Shown in pieces: positions 9,037-17,598 of a stretch of 33,663 nucleotides of DNA. The number at the start of each line of letters is the position of its first letter. Positions within the stretch are counted from its first letter, which is position 1. Both the position numbers and the translations under genes were made by a program. Under the pieces are notes generated by a model. It saw only the letters and a program-made list of their open reading frames with translations. It was not told the origin of the DNA and ran no database searches. The stretch lies in the NCBI GenBank assembly GCA_910577335.1, contig CAJTMJ010000034.1:1-33663 (forward strand). Reading direction: 5' to 3'. The DNA is from an uncultured Duncaniella sp. (lineage in GTDB: Bacteria; Bacteroidota; Bacteroidia; Bacteroidales; Muribaculaceae).

Positions 9037-9110
9037 CTACAAAAAAAGAATAAAACAGGGTGTTTACATGTCATCATTGTGTCATAATCGTTCAAATTAA
9101 TCTATAAACA

Positions 9111-9169
9111 AGACACTGCACTGATATTTTGCAACATTCAGCGCAGTGTCTAATATGTAGGTTTCCTAC
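9111..9169 (-). terminator. Stem-loops downstream of the GH2 gene, likely terminator
   Basis: Two dyads lie 28-87 bp after the GH2 stop at 9198. The first is GTAGG-TTT-CCTAC (9157-9169). The second has 9-bp perfect arms AGACACTGC (9111-9119) and GCAGTGTCT (9143-9151), and continues inward after one mismatch with CTGA (9121-9124) and TCAG (9138-9141), a 14-position stem. On the minus strand the second is followed by TGTTTATAG, only moderately T-rich. Probably an end or processing point between GH2 and GH35. Confidence 0.5.
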
Positions 9170-9197
9170 TTTCTATTTAAGTGCCGGGTTCAGTTTG

Positions 9198-12158
9198 TCA
9201 TTTGATATCTTCGAGAATGTCAATCTCGACTATGCTTAGACGGTGATTATCCTTGGAGTCTATGTCTGTATCCATGCGGTTGGCTGCACCCCCGGCAAGC
9301 TCGGTTATACCGAAAGCGTCTTTGTCGCTTGTGCTCCCCTTCAGTCTGATGGTGAGGGTGTCGCTTGTAACTGGATTTTCGGGACGGATATGCACATAAC
9401 CTAAAGTTTTATCAGTATTGCCTGACCAGATTAATTTATCACCGGCGTAGACCTCAATCGGATAGCTTCGTGTGCGCCAACCTTTGAACTTAATGTCAAG
9501 CTCGTCGATAGTGGCCTTCCGGTCGAGTTTGTAAGTGATCCATGCGTTGGAAATACGTCCGTCACTTGACCAAAGACTGTTTTCATTGTCATCGTACGAG
9601 AGTGTAGCATCATTCTGGGCGCTACCGGCTTCTGCCGATACGATATTGATGGTACGCTTTTTGTCGGTATATGACGGAGTGGGAGGAGTTTCCCCTCTTG
9701 AGAGATTTCCCTTAAGCTGTTTGGATGGGATATAGTCGCTTAGACCTGCTGATACGGTGACAGGGATTGTGGTGAAGTTCACCGAAGCTTCAGGTAGACC
9801 CTCTGCCTTTGCAGTAACCTTGATGTCTCCGGCTTTATCGGTGCTACGTATTATCACACGATTGATACCACATTCCACCGGGATAGATTTGTTAAGGATA
9901 TAATTGTCGGGACCTTGTGCGATACCTCCGCGCCACTCTGCCGGTCCGTCAACTGTGAAATTGATTATACGATTATCCAACGGACATCTTTTGCCATTCG
10001 CATCCACGACCTCCACCTGTACCAAAGCGAGGTCTGATCCGTCAGCATGGAAGCCTGAAGGATTTTCGATAGTGGTAAGGCGTAAGGCTGCCGGTGCACC
10101 GGCTGTTTCAAGAGTGTATCGGCTTACTTCTTTCCCATTTGAGTCATAACTTACAGCCACTAATTCTCCGGGTTCAAATTTCACATTGTCAAATGTGAAA
10201 AGGAAGTTGTAGTCACGTTTCCCTTTGCCAAGAGACTTGCCATTGAGGAATAGTTCGACATCTTCACCATTCGATACCACATAAACAGGCTTGACAACGG
10301 TGTCATTGTAATTCCAATGACCCACAATGTAGGTCTGTGCGCCCTCATTGTCAACCCATGCGTCCTTCCACATCACCTGATGTGCGAAGAAACCGTCTTT
10401 GGGTATGCGCATAGGGTCGGTAACACCGCTTCGGCGGTAGTTTTCCTTACCACGGAAGTGAGTGTTGGTGTCGGAGAATATGATTTTTGCGCCACCGCTG
10501 CTCACACGGTCGCCATTCCCGGGACGTTCCTGCCAGTATTCATGCCAACGGCGTACAAGCTCTACAGCAAACAGGTCTTGGTTGTGGTTATAATCGGAAG
10601 CATCTGCACCTTTATAAAGAGGACCTTCACCTTCCTTGTGGTACGGATATGAATAGTCATCCCAATTCTTGCGCAGACCTTCATCGCGGCAGTATTCCAT
10701 TGACCACATAGGGTGCTTTTTGCTCTTGTTTATGTAAAGCATCTCACCGCCATACTCGGCGTTATCGATATCAAGCATTTCACGGCTGCCGGCTGCACGT
10801 CCGCCATGAGGGTCGTAAGTGTCACGGATCTGTTTCACTTCTGCCATGTGTGGCTCGCTTACACCCTTATTGCCGGCTTCGTAGAAGAGTATAGACGGGT
10901 TGTTACGATTGTAAATTATAGCATCACGCATAAGTTCCATGCGCTGTTCCCAAGTGCGACCTTCACGGTCTTTTTCGGCATCGCCGGCAGGCATTGCCTG
11001 TATGAGTCCAACACGGTCACATGATTCAACATCCTGTTTTGAGGGTGTGACATGCATCCATCTCACGAGATTACCACCAGATTCCACCATCAGACCGTTG
11101 GAATAATCACTGAGCCATGCCGGGATATCAATACCCAGCGCGGGCCATTCGTTGGATGTGCGTTGAGCATAGCCATGCATCTGTATCACTCGGTCGTTAA
11201 GCCATATTTTGCCATCCCCGAACTTGGTTTTGCGGAAGCCGGTTCGTGTTGTCACTTTGTCTACAGGTTTCCCCTTTGCGTCAATAAGTTCGGTGTCAAC
11301 ATCATATAGGTATCCGTATCCCCAACTCCAAAAGTTGAGGTTCTCGACAGGGACAGCTGCTGTAAGTGTTGCGGTTGCGCCCGGAGCGATGGTGGTCTCT
11401 TTTCCGGTGAATGCCTTTACTTCCTTACCTTCGGGATCAGTCACTGTGACACGATAGGAGAGTGTCTGAGGCTTGGAGGTCTCATTTTTCACTTGTGATT
11501 CGGCATGTATCGTGGCTTTTTTGCCGGGGATGTCGAAGTCGGAAGCATAGATATATACGCCTGTGGTGCCAAGGTTGCTGTAGAGCGGTAATGTCTGGTA
11601 TACTTCGGGTGTCACATGTAAATATACATTCTTGGGTATACCTCCATAATTGGCATTAAAATTTTTGTCGTTCCATTGGAACGGATTGTTAGTGGCACGT
11701 TCACGATATTTCCAGTTATTGTCAAGACGCACGGCAATCACATTTTCACCATCTTTGAGATAGGGGGTGATGTCAAATCCTACAGCCATCACACCGTTTT
11801 CATGAAGACCGATGTGTTTACCATTGACATAGAAATCACCACCCTGACGCACGCCCTCAAATTCGATGAATACTTTGGAAATTTTGGCGTTGGGGACTTT
11901 GAAATGTTTGCGGTACCAAGAGATGGTATCTGTCAACTGGTCAATTGCGACCTTGAACGCCTCATCCTCGTTGAAGGCATGGGGGAGAGTGACACGTTTC
12001 CAACCACTGTCGTCAAGCGATACACTTTCGCCGTTTTTAACATCACCGACGGTGACGAGCCAGTCGCTGTTGAAATTATACTTCTTCCTTTCAACAGCCT
12101 GTGCACTTATCGCAAAAAGTACAAGCGATAAATAAACAATTAATTTTCTAAAATCCAT
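9198..12158 (-). CDS. GH2 family glycoside hydrolase (divergent, DUF4982-type)
   Basis: 986-aa secreted protein with a signal peptide at 1-21 (ISAQA). Order: GH2 sugar-binding sandwich (about 30-185), Ig-like domain (about 210-310), TIM barrel (about 315-600), DUF4982/GH2-C5-like domains (about 650-830), and a C-terminal F5/8C or CBM-like sandwich (about 855-955). The nucleophile block is clear, WSMEYCRDEG with E488. The acid/base motif, normally GNE, reads FYEAGNKG, so K431 stands where Glu is expected; E427 is four residues before. The typical RxxHYP substrate-site block is also changed (RWMHVTPS). It is therefore a divergent GH2 whose activity may use another acid/base residue or be lost. 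It begins 12 bp after the LacZ-type GH2 gene stop, so both are in one transcript. Substrate unknown; galactosidase, glucuronidase and arabinopyranosidase are all found in GH2. Confidence 0.85.
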   Translation of the reverse strand: MDFRKLIVYLSLVLFAISAQAVERKKYNFNSDWLVTVGDVKNGESVSLDDSGWKRVTLPHAFNEDEAFKVAIDQLTDTISWYRKHFKVPNAKISKVFIEFEGVRQGGDFYVNGKHIGLHENGVMAVGFDITPYLKDGENVIAVRLDNNWKYRERATNNPFQWNDKNFNANYGGIPKNVYLHVTPEVYQTLPLYSNLGTTGVYIYASDFDIPGKKATIHAESQVKNETSKPQTLSYRVTVTDPEGKEVKAFTGKETTIAPGATATLTAAVPVENLNFWSWGYGYLYDVDTELIDAKGKPVDKVTTRTGFRKTKFGDGKIWLNDRVIQMHGYAQRTSNEWPALGIDIPAWLSDYSNGLMVESGGNLVRWMHVTPSKQDVESCDRVGLIQAMPAGDAEKDREGRTWEQRMELMRDAIIYNRNNPSILFYEAGNKGVSEPHMAEVKQIRDTYDPHGGRAAGSREMLDIDNAEYGGEMLYINKSKKHPMWSMEYCRDEGLRKNWDDYSYPYHKEGEGPLYKGADASDYNHNQDLFAVELVRRWHEYWQERPGNGDRVSSGGAKIIFSDTNTHFRGKENYRRSGVTDPMRIPKDGFFAHQVMWKDAWVDNEGAQTYIVGHWNYNDTVVKPVYVVSNGEDVELFLNGKSLGKGKRDYNFLFTFDNVKFEPGELVAVSYDSNGKEVSRYTLETAGAPAALRLTTIENPSGFHADGSDLALVQVEVVDANGKRCPLDNRIINFTVDGPAEWRGGIAQGPDNYILNKSIPVECGINRVIIRSTDKAGDIKVTAKAEGLPEASVNFTTIPVTVSAGLSDYIPSKQLKGNLSRGETPPTPSYTDKKRTINIVSAEAGSAQNDATLSYDDNENSLWSSDGRISNAWITYKLDRKATIDELDIKFKGWRTRSYPIEVYAGDKLIWSGNTDKTLGYVHIRPENPVTSDTLTIRLKGSTSDKDAFGITELAGGAANRMDTDIDSKDNHRLSIVEIDILEDIK

Positions 12159-12170
12159 AAACTTACGTTA

Positions 12171-14957
12171 TTAGTACTTAAAATTAAACCATAATTTCAT
12201 TCTTATCCCCTCGTCACCTTTGTTTATGCGGATATTGGGGGAGATGCCACCGGGACCGAGTTGTTCAAGCGGTTTGTATGACCGGATAGGTGGTATTTCT
12301 AACAGGAATGATATGTCACCTGTCGGAAATTCTACCATTGTGCGTCCCGGTTGTGTCCTTGCCTTCGGTTCCTCAGGTGTGAACATCCTTAAGTATACCC
12401 CGTCATTTTCACTTGATATCATCATCGGGGCTTTCTCAGAATGGATTTTTGCCCAATACATGTTGGCGTGGTGACCTTTAAATTCCGGATATTGAAGCTT
12501 GCCGGTGGTCTGACCTGTGACAGTGTTATTGTAATCCTTATGCCATAGCCCGAAAGTGGTGCCACGCTGACGGTTACGCCATACTCTATAGGGTCCCTTG
12601 CCGAACCACGTCATACCCTGACATAGTTCTTCGGGATAAGAGAAGCTGAATCCAAGATTCCTAATCTCTTTATCGAAAAAGTCCCCTTTAAATCCACCTC
12701 CGTTCTTATGGTTAAGCATAAGTATATCCATACCTAATACTCCATCGGGTGTCATTCTCCATACAATAGAATCAACTGCGCCTTTATATCGCATTACATA
12801 AACCGCAGTGTCGCCCTCCATGTGGCTTGATATATTAGTGAGTTCCATTTTCATGCCAACAGGCACGGGTCCATTATTAAATGGAATCTCCTTTCCATCG
12901 GAAGTGACCTTAGCGAGCATCCCTGTGGTAGGGTTAAATTCTGCGATAACCCCATTTGCGGTCAATCTGTTTTCAGATATTGCAGCCGGGGCGGTTTTTA
13001 GTGCATGACCATGTGTGTCGGCGTAATATTCATCAGCGTATCGCATAGGATAAGACCACACATTAACAGTGTCATTGTTCTTGTCAAGAGCTGTAAGGCG
13101 AAGTATATCACCTGAACTGAAATCATCATTACTTCCCACATTAATATTCACAGATTCGCCCGGCATAGCATTTGGAAGTGCTATTTTGCCTTTGGCAGTG
13201 ATATTTTCACCTTTGGTCGGATCAATCGTCACCACTTCATAATTCATGGTGTAGTCGGAAAGTGGGGTGTAAAGCGATCTGTTTGTAAGATTAATGACAG
13301 GCATACGATTGCGACGTGCTGTGAACGGTGCAATCTGTATGGGCGCCCAGACGTCACGGATGGTATACCATGAAGCTTCTTTTTCGCGATGAGGTCCCAC
13401 TATTCCGTCAGGTGCATTTCCACCGTCGCTATCCAATATCATCCCTTTGTCAGAGCGAGCCACTGACTCATCGACCATAGCCCAGATGAAGCCGCCGGCG
13501 AACAGCGGACTTTGGGAATAATTGCTCCAGAAGTCATCAAGTGAAGCACCTCCACCTTTGTCGTACTGTGAATGGAGAAATTCGGTAGGCATAAACACCT
13601 GATACCCGTTGGCAAGACGTGCCACTCCGGTTTGGTAGGCAGGATAGTGGTGAGTGTCTATATTGTTGAAAAGAGCCCACGGATGCGCCACATGACGCTT
13701 TTGTAGATCAAGCTCGTCGAAGAGCGGTAGCAATTCATAATTGTTACCGCCTTCGTTGCCGTTACCCCATGCGAAGATGCAAGGGTGATTGGCATCGTGA
13801 CGAAGCATTTCGGTAAGAATCTTTGTGCCAACCTCAGTATCGTATGCGTCATGCCAACCGGGAAGTTCGTTGAAATAGAGCACGCCTAAAGAGTCGCATA
13901 ACTCTAACAGATGTTTGTCAGGCGGGTAATGCGAGCGGATAGCATTACCATTCATCCCTTTCACCAATCTTATATCATTAAGATCAAGTCGGCGGGATGT
14001 AGTACGTCCTGTCTCCGGGTAGAAACAATGCCGGTTTACACCTTTTAATATGAGGCGTGTGCCGTTGAGGTAGAATCCGTCACGGGGAATGAATTCAAGA
14101 GTCCTGAATCCGACTTTTTCAGTATGAGTATGCAATAATTTCCCATTTTTGTCTAAAAGAGAGAGTGTTAGGGTATGCATGTTCGGGTGTTCGGGATCCC
14201 ATGTGCTAACTCCGTCCCATTTGAACGACAAATTTTGGATATCGGAGGTGGTAAGAGGTAGTGTCTTGGTGTCTTTACCATCGATTGATGCCTCAATTTT
14301 TGCTCCACGAGGGAGATTTTTGGTTGAAAGGCGTAAGTTGAGAGTCCCATCCTGACGACCGTCGATAGCGACATGTGATATATGTGTCTTTGGAAGTACA
14401 CGGAGGTATACCGGTCGGTAAATACCGCCAAACAACCACCAGTCAGCCCGTCGTTCCGCTGCATTGACGGAGTTGTTAGAGGATTCTTTCTCTACGAATA
14501 CATCCAATGTGTTATTTTTGCCGTAGCGAAGTACCGGCGATATATCGTATGTGAATGATGTGAAACCACCTTGATGTTTATCACCGACTTTCTTGCCGTT
14601 AACAGTGACTGTGGCATCAGTCATGACACCTTCAAACACCAATTCTACTTTTTTACCATTCCAATCGGCAGGGACGAAGAAGTCATGACGATATTCTCCT
14701 GTCTCCGAACTTGGTTTTGCCGTTTTGTCAAGGTAAAAACGTCCGTAGGTGTAATCCCCGTAACCCTGAAGCTCCCAACAAGAAGGCACGGCGATAGAAT
14801 CCCATCTGCCGGAATTTTGTCCGGCAGAGCAACGAAATTGCCATTTTACGGTATCGTCAGCATCGTGCCCCGACAGATATCTTATTTCTGTGGCATTATC
14901 AGCCCTTCCTACCATAGAGACAAGCAGGAAGATTGCTAATGAGAAAAATGATTTCAT
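12171..14957 (-). CDS. GH2 beta-galactosidase, LacZ-type
   Basis: 928-aa secreted protein with a signal peptide at about 1-19 (LLVSMVGRA). Order: sugar-binding sandwich (about 30-190), Ig-like domain (about 195-285), TIM barrel (about 290-560), Ig-like domain, and C-terminal Bgal_small_N beta-sandwich (about 655-925). Catalytic residues are intact: acid/base E402 in WGNGNEGGNN and nucleophile E459 in MPTEFLHSQ, with the preceding RSHYPP and ELPGWH blocks conserved. It should release terminal beta-galactosyl units, and the setting suggests galactan or arabinogalactan side chains. Its ATG overlaps the GH115 stop by 4 bp (ATGA), indicating tight coupling. It is more canonical than the downstream GH2, so the pair is not a simple duplication. 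Confidence 0.9.
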   Translation of the reverse strand: MKSFFSLAIFLLVSMVGRADNATEIRYLSGHDADDTVKWQFRCSAGQNSGRWDSIAVPSCWELQGYGDYTYGRFYLDKTAKPSSETGEYRHDFFVPADWNGKKVELVFEGVMTDATVTVNGKKVGDKHQGGFTSFTYDISPVLRYGKNNTLDVFVEKESSNNSVNAAERRADWWLFGGIYRPVYLRVLPKTHISHVAIDGRQDGTLNLRLSTKNLPRGAKIEASIDGKDTKTLPLTTSDIQNLSFKWDGVSTWDPEHPNMHTLTLSLLDKNGKLLHTHTEKVGFRTLEFIPRDGFYLNGTRLILKGVNRHCFYPETGRTTSRRLDLNDIRLVKGMNGNAIRSHYPPDKHLLELCDSLGVLYFNELPGWHDAYDTEVGTKILTEMLRHDANHPCIFAWGNGNEGGNNYELLPLFDELDLQKRHVAHPWALFNNIDTHHYPAYQTGVARLANGYQVFMPTEFLHSQYDKGGGASLDDFWSNYSQSPLFAGGFIWAMVDESVARSDKGMILDSDGGNAPDGIVGPHREKEASWYTIRDVWAPIQIAPFTARRNRMPVINLTNRSLYTPLSDYTMNYEVVTIDPTKGENITAKGKIALPNAMPGESVNINVGSNDDFSSGDILRLTALDKNNDTVNVWSYPMRYADEYYADTHGHALKTAPAAISENRLTANGVIAEFNPTTGMLAKVTSDGKEIPFNNGPVPVGMKMELTNISSHMEGDTAVYVMRYKGAVDSIVWRMTPDGVLGMDILMLNHKNGGGFKGDFFDKEIRNLGFSFSYPEELCQGMTWFGKGPYRVWRNRQRGTTFGLWHKDYNNTVTGQTTGKLQYPEFKGHHANMYWAKIHSEKAPMMISSENDGVYLRMFTPEEPKARTQPGRTMVEFPTGDISFLLEIPPIRSYKPLEQLGPGGISPNIRINKGDEGIRMKLWFNFKY

Positions 14958-17485
14958 TGGTAATCAGATGGGATAATGTAATATTTACGATTTAAGTTAT
15001 GGTCAATTATCCATTGGTCTATCACAATGTGCGGATCAATGGCTGTAATAGTGACAGTATGCTCGCCCGGAGCGAGATGAGGAAGTTCCATAGTTCTCAA
15101 CGCCTGTCCCCTTAGCACATTAAGCTTCCAGCGTTCGGAACGGAATGGTTCTTTAAGACTATATATGGTGGGTGTCCCTCCGTCGATACTTACACTATAC
15201 CTGAGGTCTCCATTGTCATTTGGCTGGGTCGGTATCAGTGCGGTGGTAAGTGTCTTGAATTTGTCAGAATCCGATACATTAAATTTATATGTGACAGAAC
15301 TGCCTTTATCAAGCGATACAGCCCTGTTGCTGTGTCCGAGCATGTCGATAGTCTTGACATTCCCTGTGTGACTATCGTATGATGATGCGTTACGAGCTAT
15401 TACCCCGTCAGTGTCAAGGGTGGGGTAGGGCTGTTTCTCAGACTTGCCAAGCCATTCCTTTACCTCGCTATCGGTCAACGAAGTCGGAAGATTGGGCGCT
15501 GCGAATACGGGGAGATCTCTTGGGCGCATGTTCATAGAACGATTCCATTTGCCATCGCTCATTTTTAGATTGTAATGCTCAGTGAGTTTTCGTATGTTCT
15601 GATATGCGTTCTGGCTCTTGGCTACGGACGAATAAATTTTAGCATTGTTGACAAACATATCGCTCAAAGTGCTGCCGTTTGCGATCGAGCGGGCACGCTG
15701 AGCCTCAAGTGTCTTAATAGCATGGTTTGCCGCAGCGGTGACAGGATATTTTATGGCTGCAAAGTATGCGTCCTTTAGCTCAGGTGAGATTTCCGACTCA
15801 ATCTCTTCGACAGCGTTTGCGAGAGCAAGATAATCCTCCATGTAGCGGTCAGCTTCATTTCCGAATTCTGTAAAACTGAATTGCGTGTTAGACACAGGGC
15901 TGAGTCCGCGGTTGAATGTCTGTTTATTTAATTCTACTTGGTTCCATCCCATGAATTCCGGGCGACGTATTCCGGAGAGGTGGTAAAATTTACGCATCAC
16001 GGGATAAAGTTTCTTACCGGCAGCGTCGCCGAAATTAGTGCAAAGCCATTTCTCCAAATGTGAACCTAAGGCATCACCCTTCACGCAGTCTATATCCCAT
16101 GCGAGATCGAGGAACAGTTCCATGTCGTAGGCTGCCACTTTGGGGTCGTGGACATTTGCAATCCATAATTTGCGTACATTATGGTCGTAAGCGGTGCGCA
16201 TTTCGTTGTATATAAGCCCCGGCTGAGTAGTGGTGAGCCACAGGTAATCATGCGGTCTTCCCCAGTAGCTGAGGTGATAATATACTCCGCCTCCTCCCTG
16301 ACGTTTCTGCTCTTCGGTGTCAGATAGGCGTGTGATATAACCGTAATTGTCGTCACACCACATCAAGGTCACATAATCGGGCACTTTCAGCCCCATTTCA
16401 TATAGCTGTAGGACCTCTTTATATGGCACGAATACCTGCATCTGTTTGCTCGGGTCTCCGATATAGTCGGAGATGAGTTGCTGTTGGTCGTCAATAACCT
16501 GTTGTAGTGCGTTAAATTTCTCCTCGTCGGTCTTCACTCCCTCCATTGAGCCGTCATGGATTCCACGCATACCGATGGTGAACATGTTGCCACCATTACT
16601 ATTTTTCACCTCTTTGAGACGCTCTATCCAGTAATCCTGCACAGCCTGACGGTTGGTGATATAGTTGTAGCTGCCACGCTCCTTAACATCCCATTCATCG
16701 ACGTTGTTACGGAGTAACGGTTCGCAGTGGGATGTCCCGACAGCGATTCCGCAACTGTCTGCCATAATTTTGTTTTCCGGATCTTTGAAAAACGCTTTGG
16801 TGCCGGTGTGCATGGCGGGCCATACGGCGTTGGCTCTCAGACGCATCAGGAGTTTGAAAACTTCTTTATTGGTCTTTGGCCCGATTGTGCCGAATTTGCT
16901 TTTCTCAAAATTTCCATAGCTCCACGGACGCAATGACCAGTCCTCGTCATTGAGGAATATGCCGCGAAATTCCACAGATGCTCCCTGTGTGGTGCTGAAC
17001 CCATCATCAATAGTGAGCTTCTCCTTTTTTATCGGTGTCACATCTCCCCACCATATCCATGGCGACACTCCTGCCATTCTTGAGAGTTCAAGCAGTCCGT
17101 ATGCAGTGCCACGTCCATTAGTGCCTACCACATTTATTTTATCACCTGAAACAGATATATGAAAGCCATCTGTCAGGGTGTCGAGGCGTTCCACCGGGAC
17201 TCCGGCAGATATAAGTTTTTTGCGTGTACCTTTGCCGGCTTTATCAAGCTGGGTAAGGATGATTGTTGCATTTGACGACTTGCTCTCCTTGGCTCGTTTG
17301 CCTGTCACTGCTTCCATGTCGGATGCGAACATATCCATTGCGGTCGCTACTACTGGGTCAGTTTTTGTATCGGAAGAGAAACTTACAGGTGTTTTGCCGT
17401 CAAACCATATTAGTTCTGACGCAAAGACTGTCATTGATGTAGCAACTACACTTAGGGTGACAAGAAGCTTTTTACATATATCCAT
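14954..17485 (-). CDS. GH115 alpha-glucuronidase
   Basis: 843-aa secreted protein with a signal peptide at 1-23 (TVFAS). Family blocks seen are GTNGRGTAYGLLELSRMAGVS (two stretches, 121-141) in the N-terminal domain, RGIFLNDEDWSLRPW (174-188), NAVWPAMH (219-226), VFVPYKEVLQLYE (351-363, E357), and MWCDDNYGY (375-383, D378 and D379), ending in a beta-sandwich (about 690-843). GH115 enzymes remove alpha-1,2-linked glucuronic or 4-O-methylglucuronic acid from xylan and related side chains. Here there is no xylanase, so the target is more likely a glucuronate cap on a pectin or arabinogalactan side chain (inference). The length matches the family. It is separated from the CE12 gene by a 113-bp gap holding a large inverted repeat, with no visible promoter. 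Confidence 0.9.
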   Translation of the reverse strand: MDICKKLLVTLSVVATSMTVFASELIWFDGKTPVSFSSDTKTDPVVATAMDMFASDMEAVTGKRAKESKSSNATIILTQLDKAGKGTRKKLISAGVPVERLDTLTDGFHISVSGDKINVVGTNGRGTAYGLLELSRMAGVSPWIWWGDVTPIKKEKLTIDDGFSTTQGASVEFRGIFLNDEDWSLRPWSYGNFEKSKFGTIGPKTNKEVFKLLMRLRANAVWPAMHTGTKAFFKDPENKIMADSCGIAVGTSHCEPLLRNNVDEWDVKERGSYNYITNRQAVQDYWIERLKEVKNSNGGNMFTIGMRGIHDGSMEGVKTDEEKFNALQQVIDDQQQLISDYIGDPSKQMQVFVPYKEVLQLYEMGLKVPDYVTLMWCDDNYGYITRLSDTEEQKRQGGGGVYYHLSYWGRPHDYLWLTTTQPGLIYNEMRTAYDHNVRKLWIANVHDPKVAAYDMELFLDLAWDIDCVKGDALGSHLEKWLCTNFGDAAGKKLYPVMRKFYHLSGIRRPEFMGWNQVELNKQTFNRGLSPVSNTQFSFTEFGNEADRYMEDYLALANAVEEIESEISPELKDAYFAAIKYPVTAAANHAIKTLEAQRARSIANGSTLSDMFVNNAKIYSSVAKSQNAYQNIRKLTEHYNLKMSDGKWNRSMNMRPRDLPVFAAPNLPTSLTDSEVKEWLGKSEKQPYPTLDTDGVIARNASSYDSHTGNVKTIDMLGHSNRAVSLDKGSSVTYKFNVSDSDKFKTLTTALIPTQPNDNGDLRYSVSIDGGTPTIYSLKEPFRSERWKLNVLRGQALRTMELPHLAPGEHTVTITAIDPHIVIDQWIIDHNLNRKYYIIPSDYQ

Positions 17486-17535
17486 TGGGTATAAGTACTA
17501 AGTTTGAGGTATTAATTTAAGGTTGATGAGGATAT

Positions 17536-17589
17536 TGCAATGCGGCTGTTGCAAAATTTTATTAGATATTTTGCAACAGCGCCATTGCA
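17536..17589 (-). repeat. 22-bp inverted repeat between CE12 and GH115 genes
   Basis: Arms at 17536-17557 and 17568-17589 pair at 20 of 22 positions, around a 10-nt loop. The inner 13 bp are perfect: GCTGTTGCAAAAT and ATTTTGCAACAGC. The two mismatches are adjacent and are a CG/GC swap. It begins 9 bp after the CE12 stop. No T-tract follows on the minus strand and no -7 box is visible before GH115, so it looks more like an mRNA processing or stabilising hairpin between cistrons, or a small palindromic repeat, than a full terminator. Confidence 0.75.
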
Positions 17590-17598
17590 GTTATGATA

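Noticed and set aside
9198..14957. The two GH2 genes as a recent tandem duplication
   Set aside because: Their domain tails, catalytic motifs and core sequences differ widely, so they are separate GH2 subgroups.
17486..17598. Separate promoter for GH115
   Set aside because: No TAnnTTTG box on the minus strand in this gap; GH115 is more likely transcribed from the CE12 promoter.
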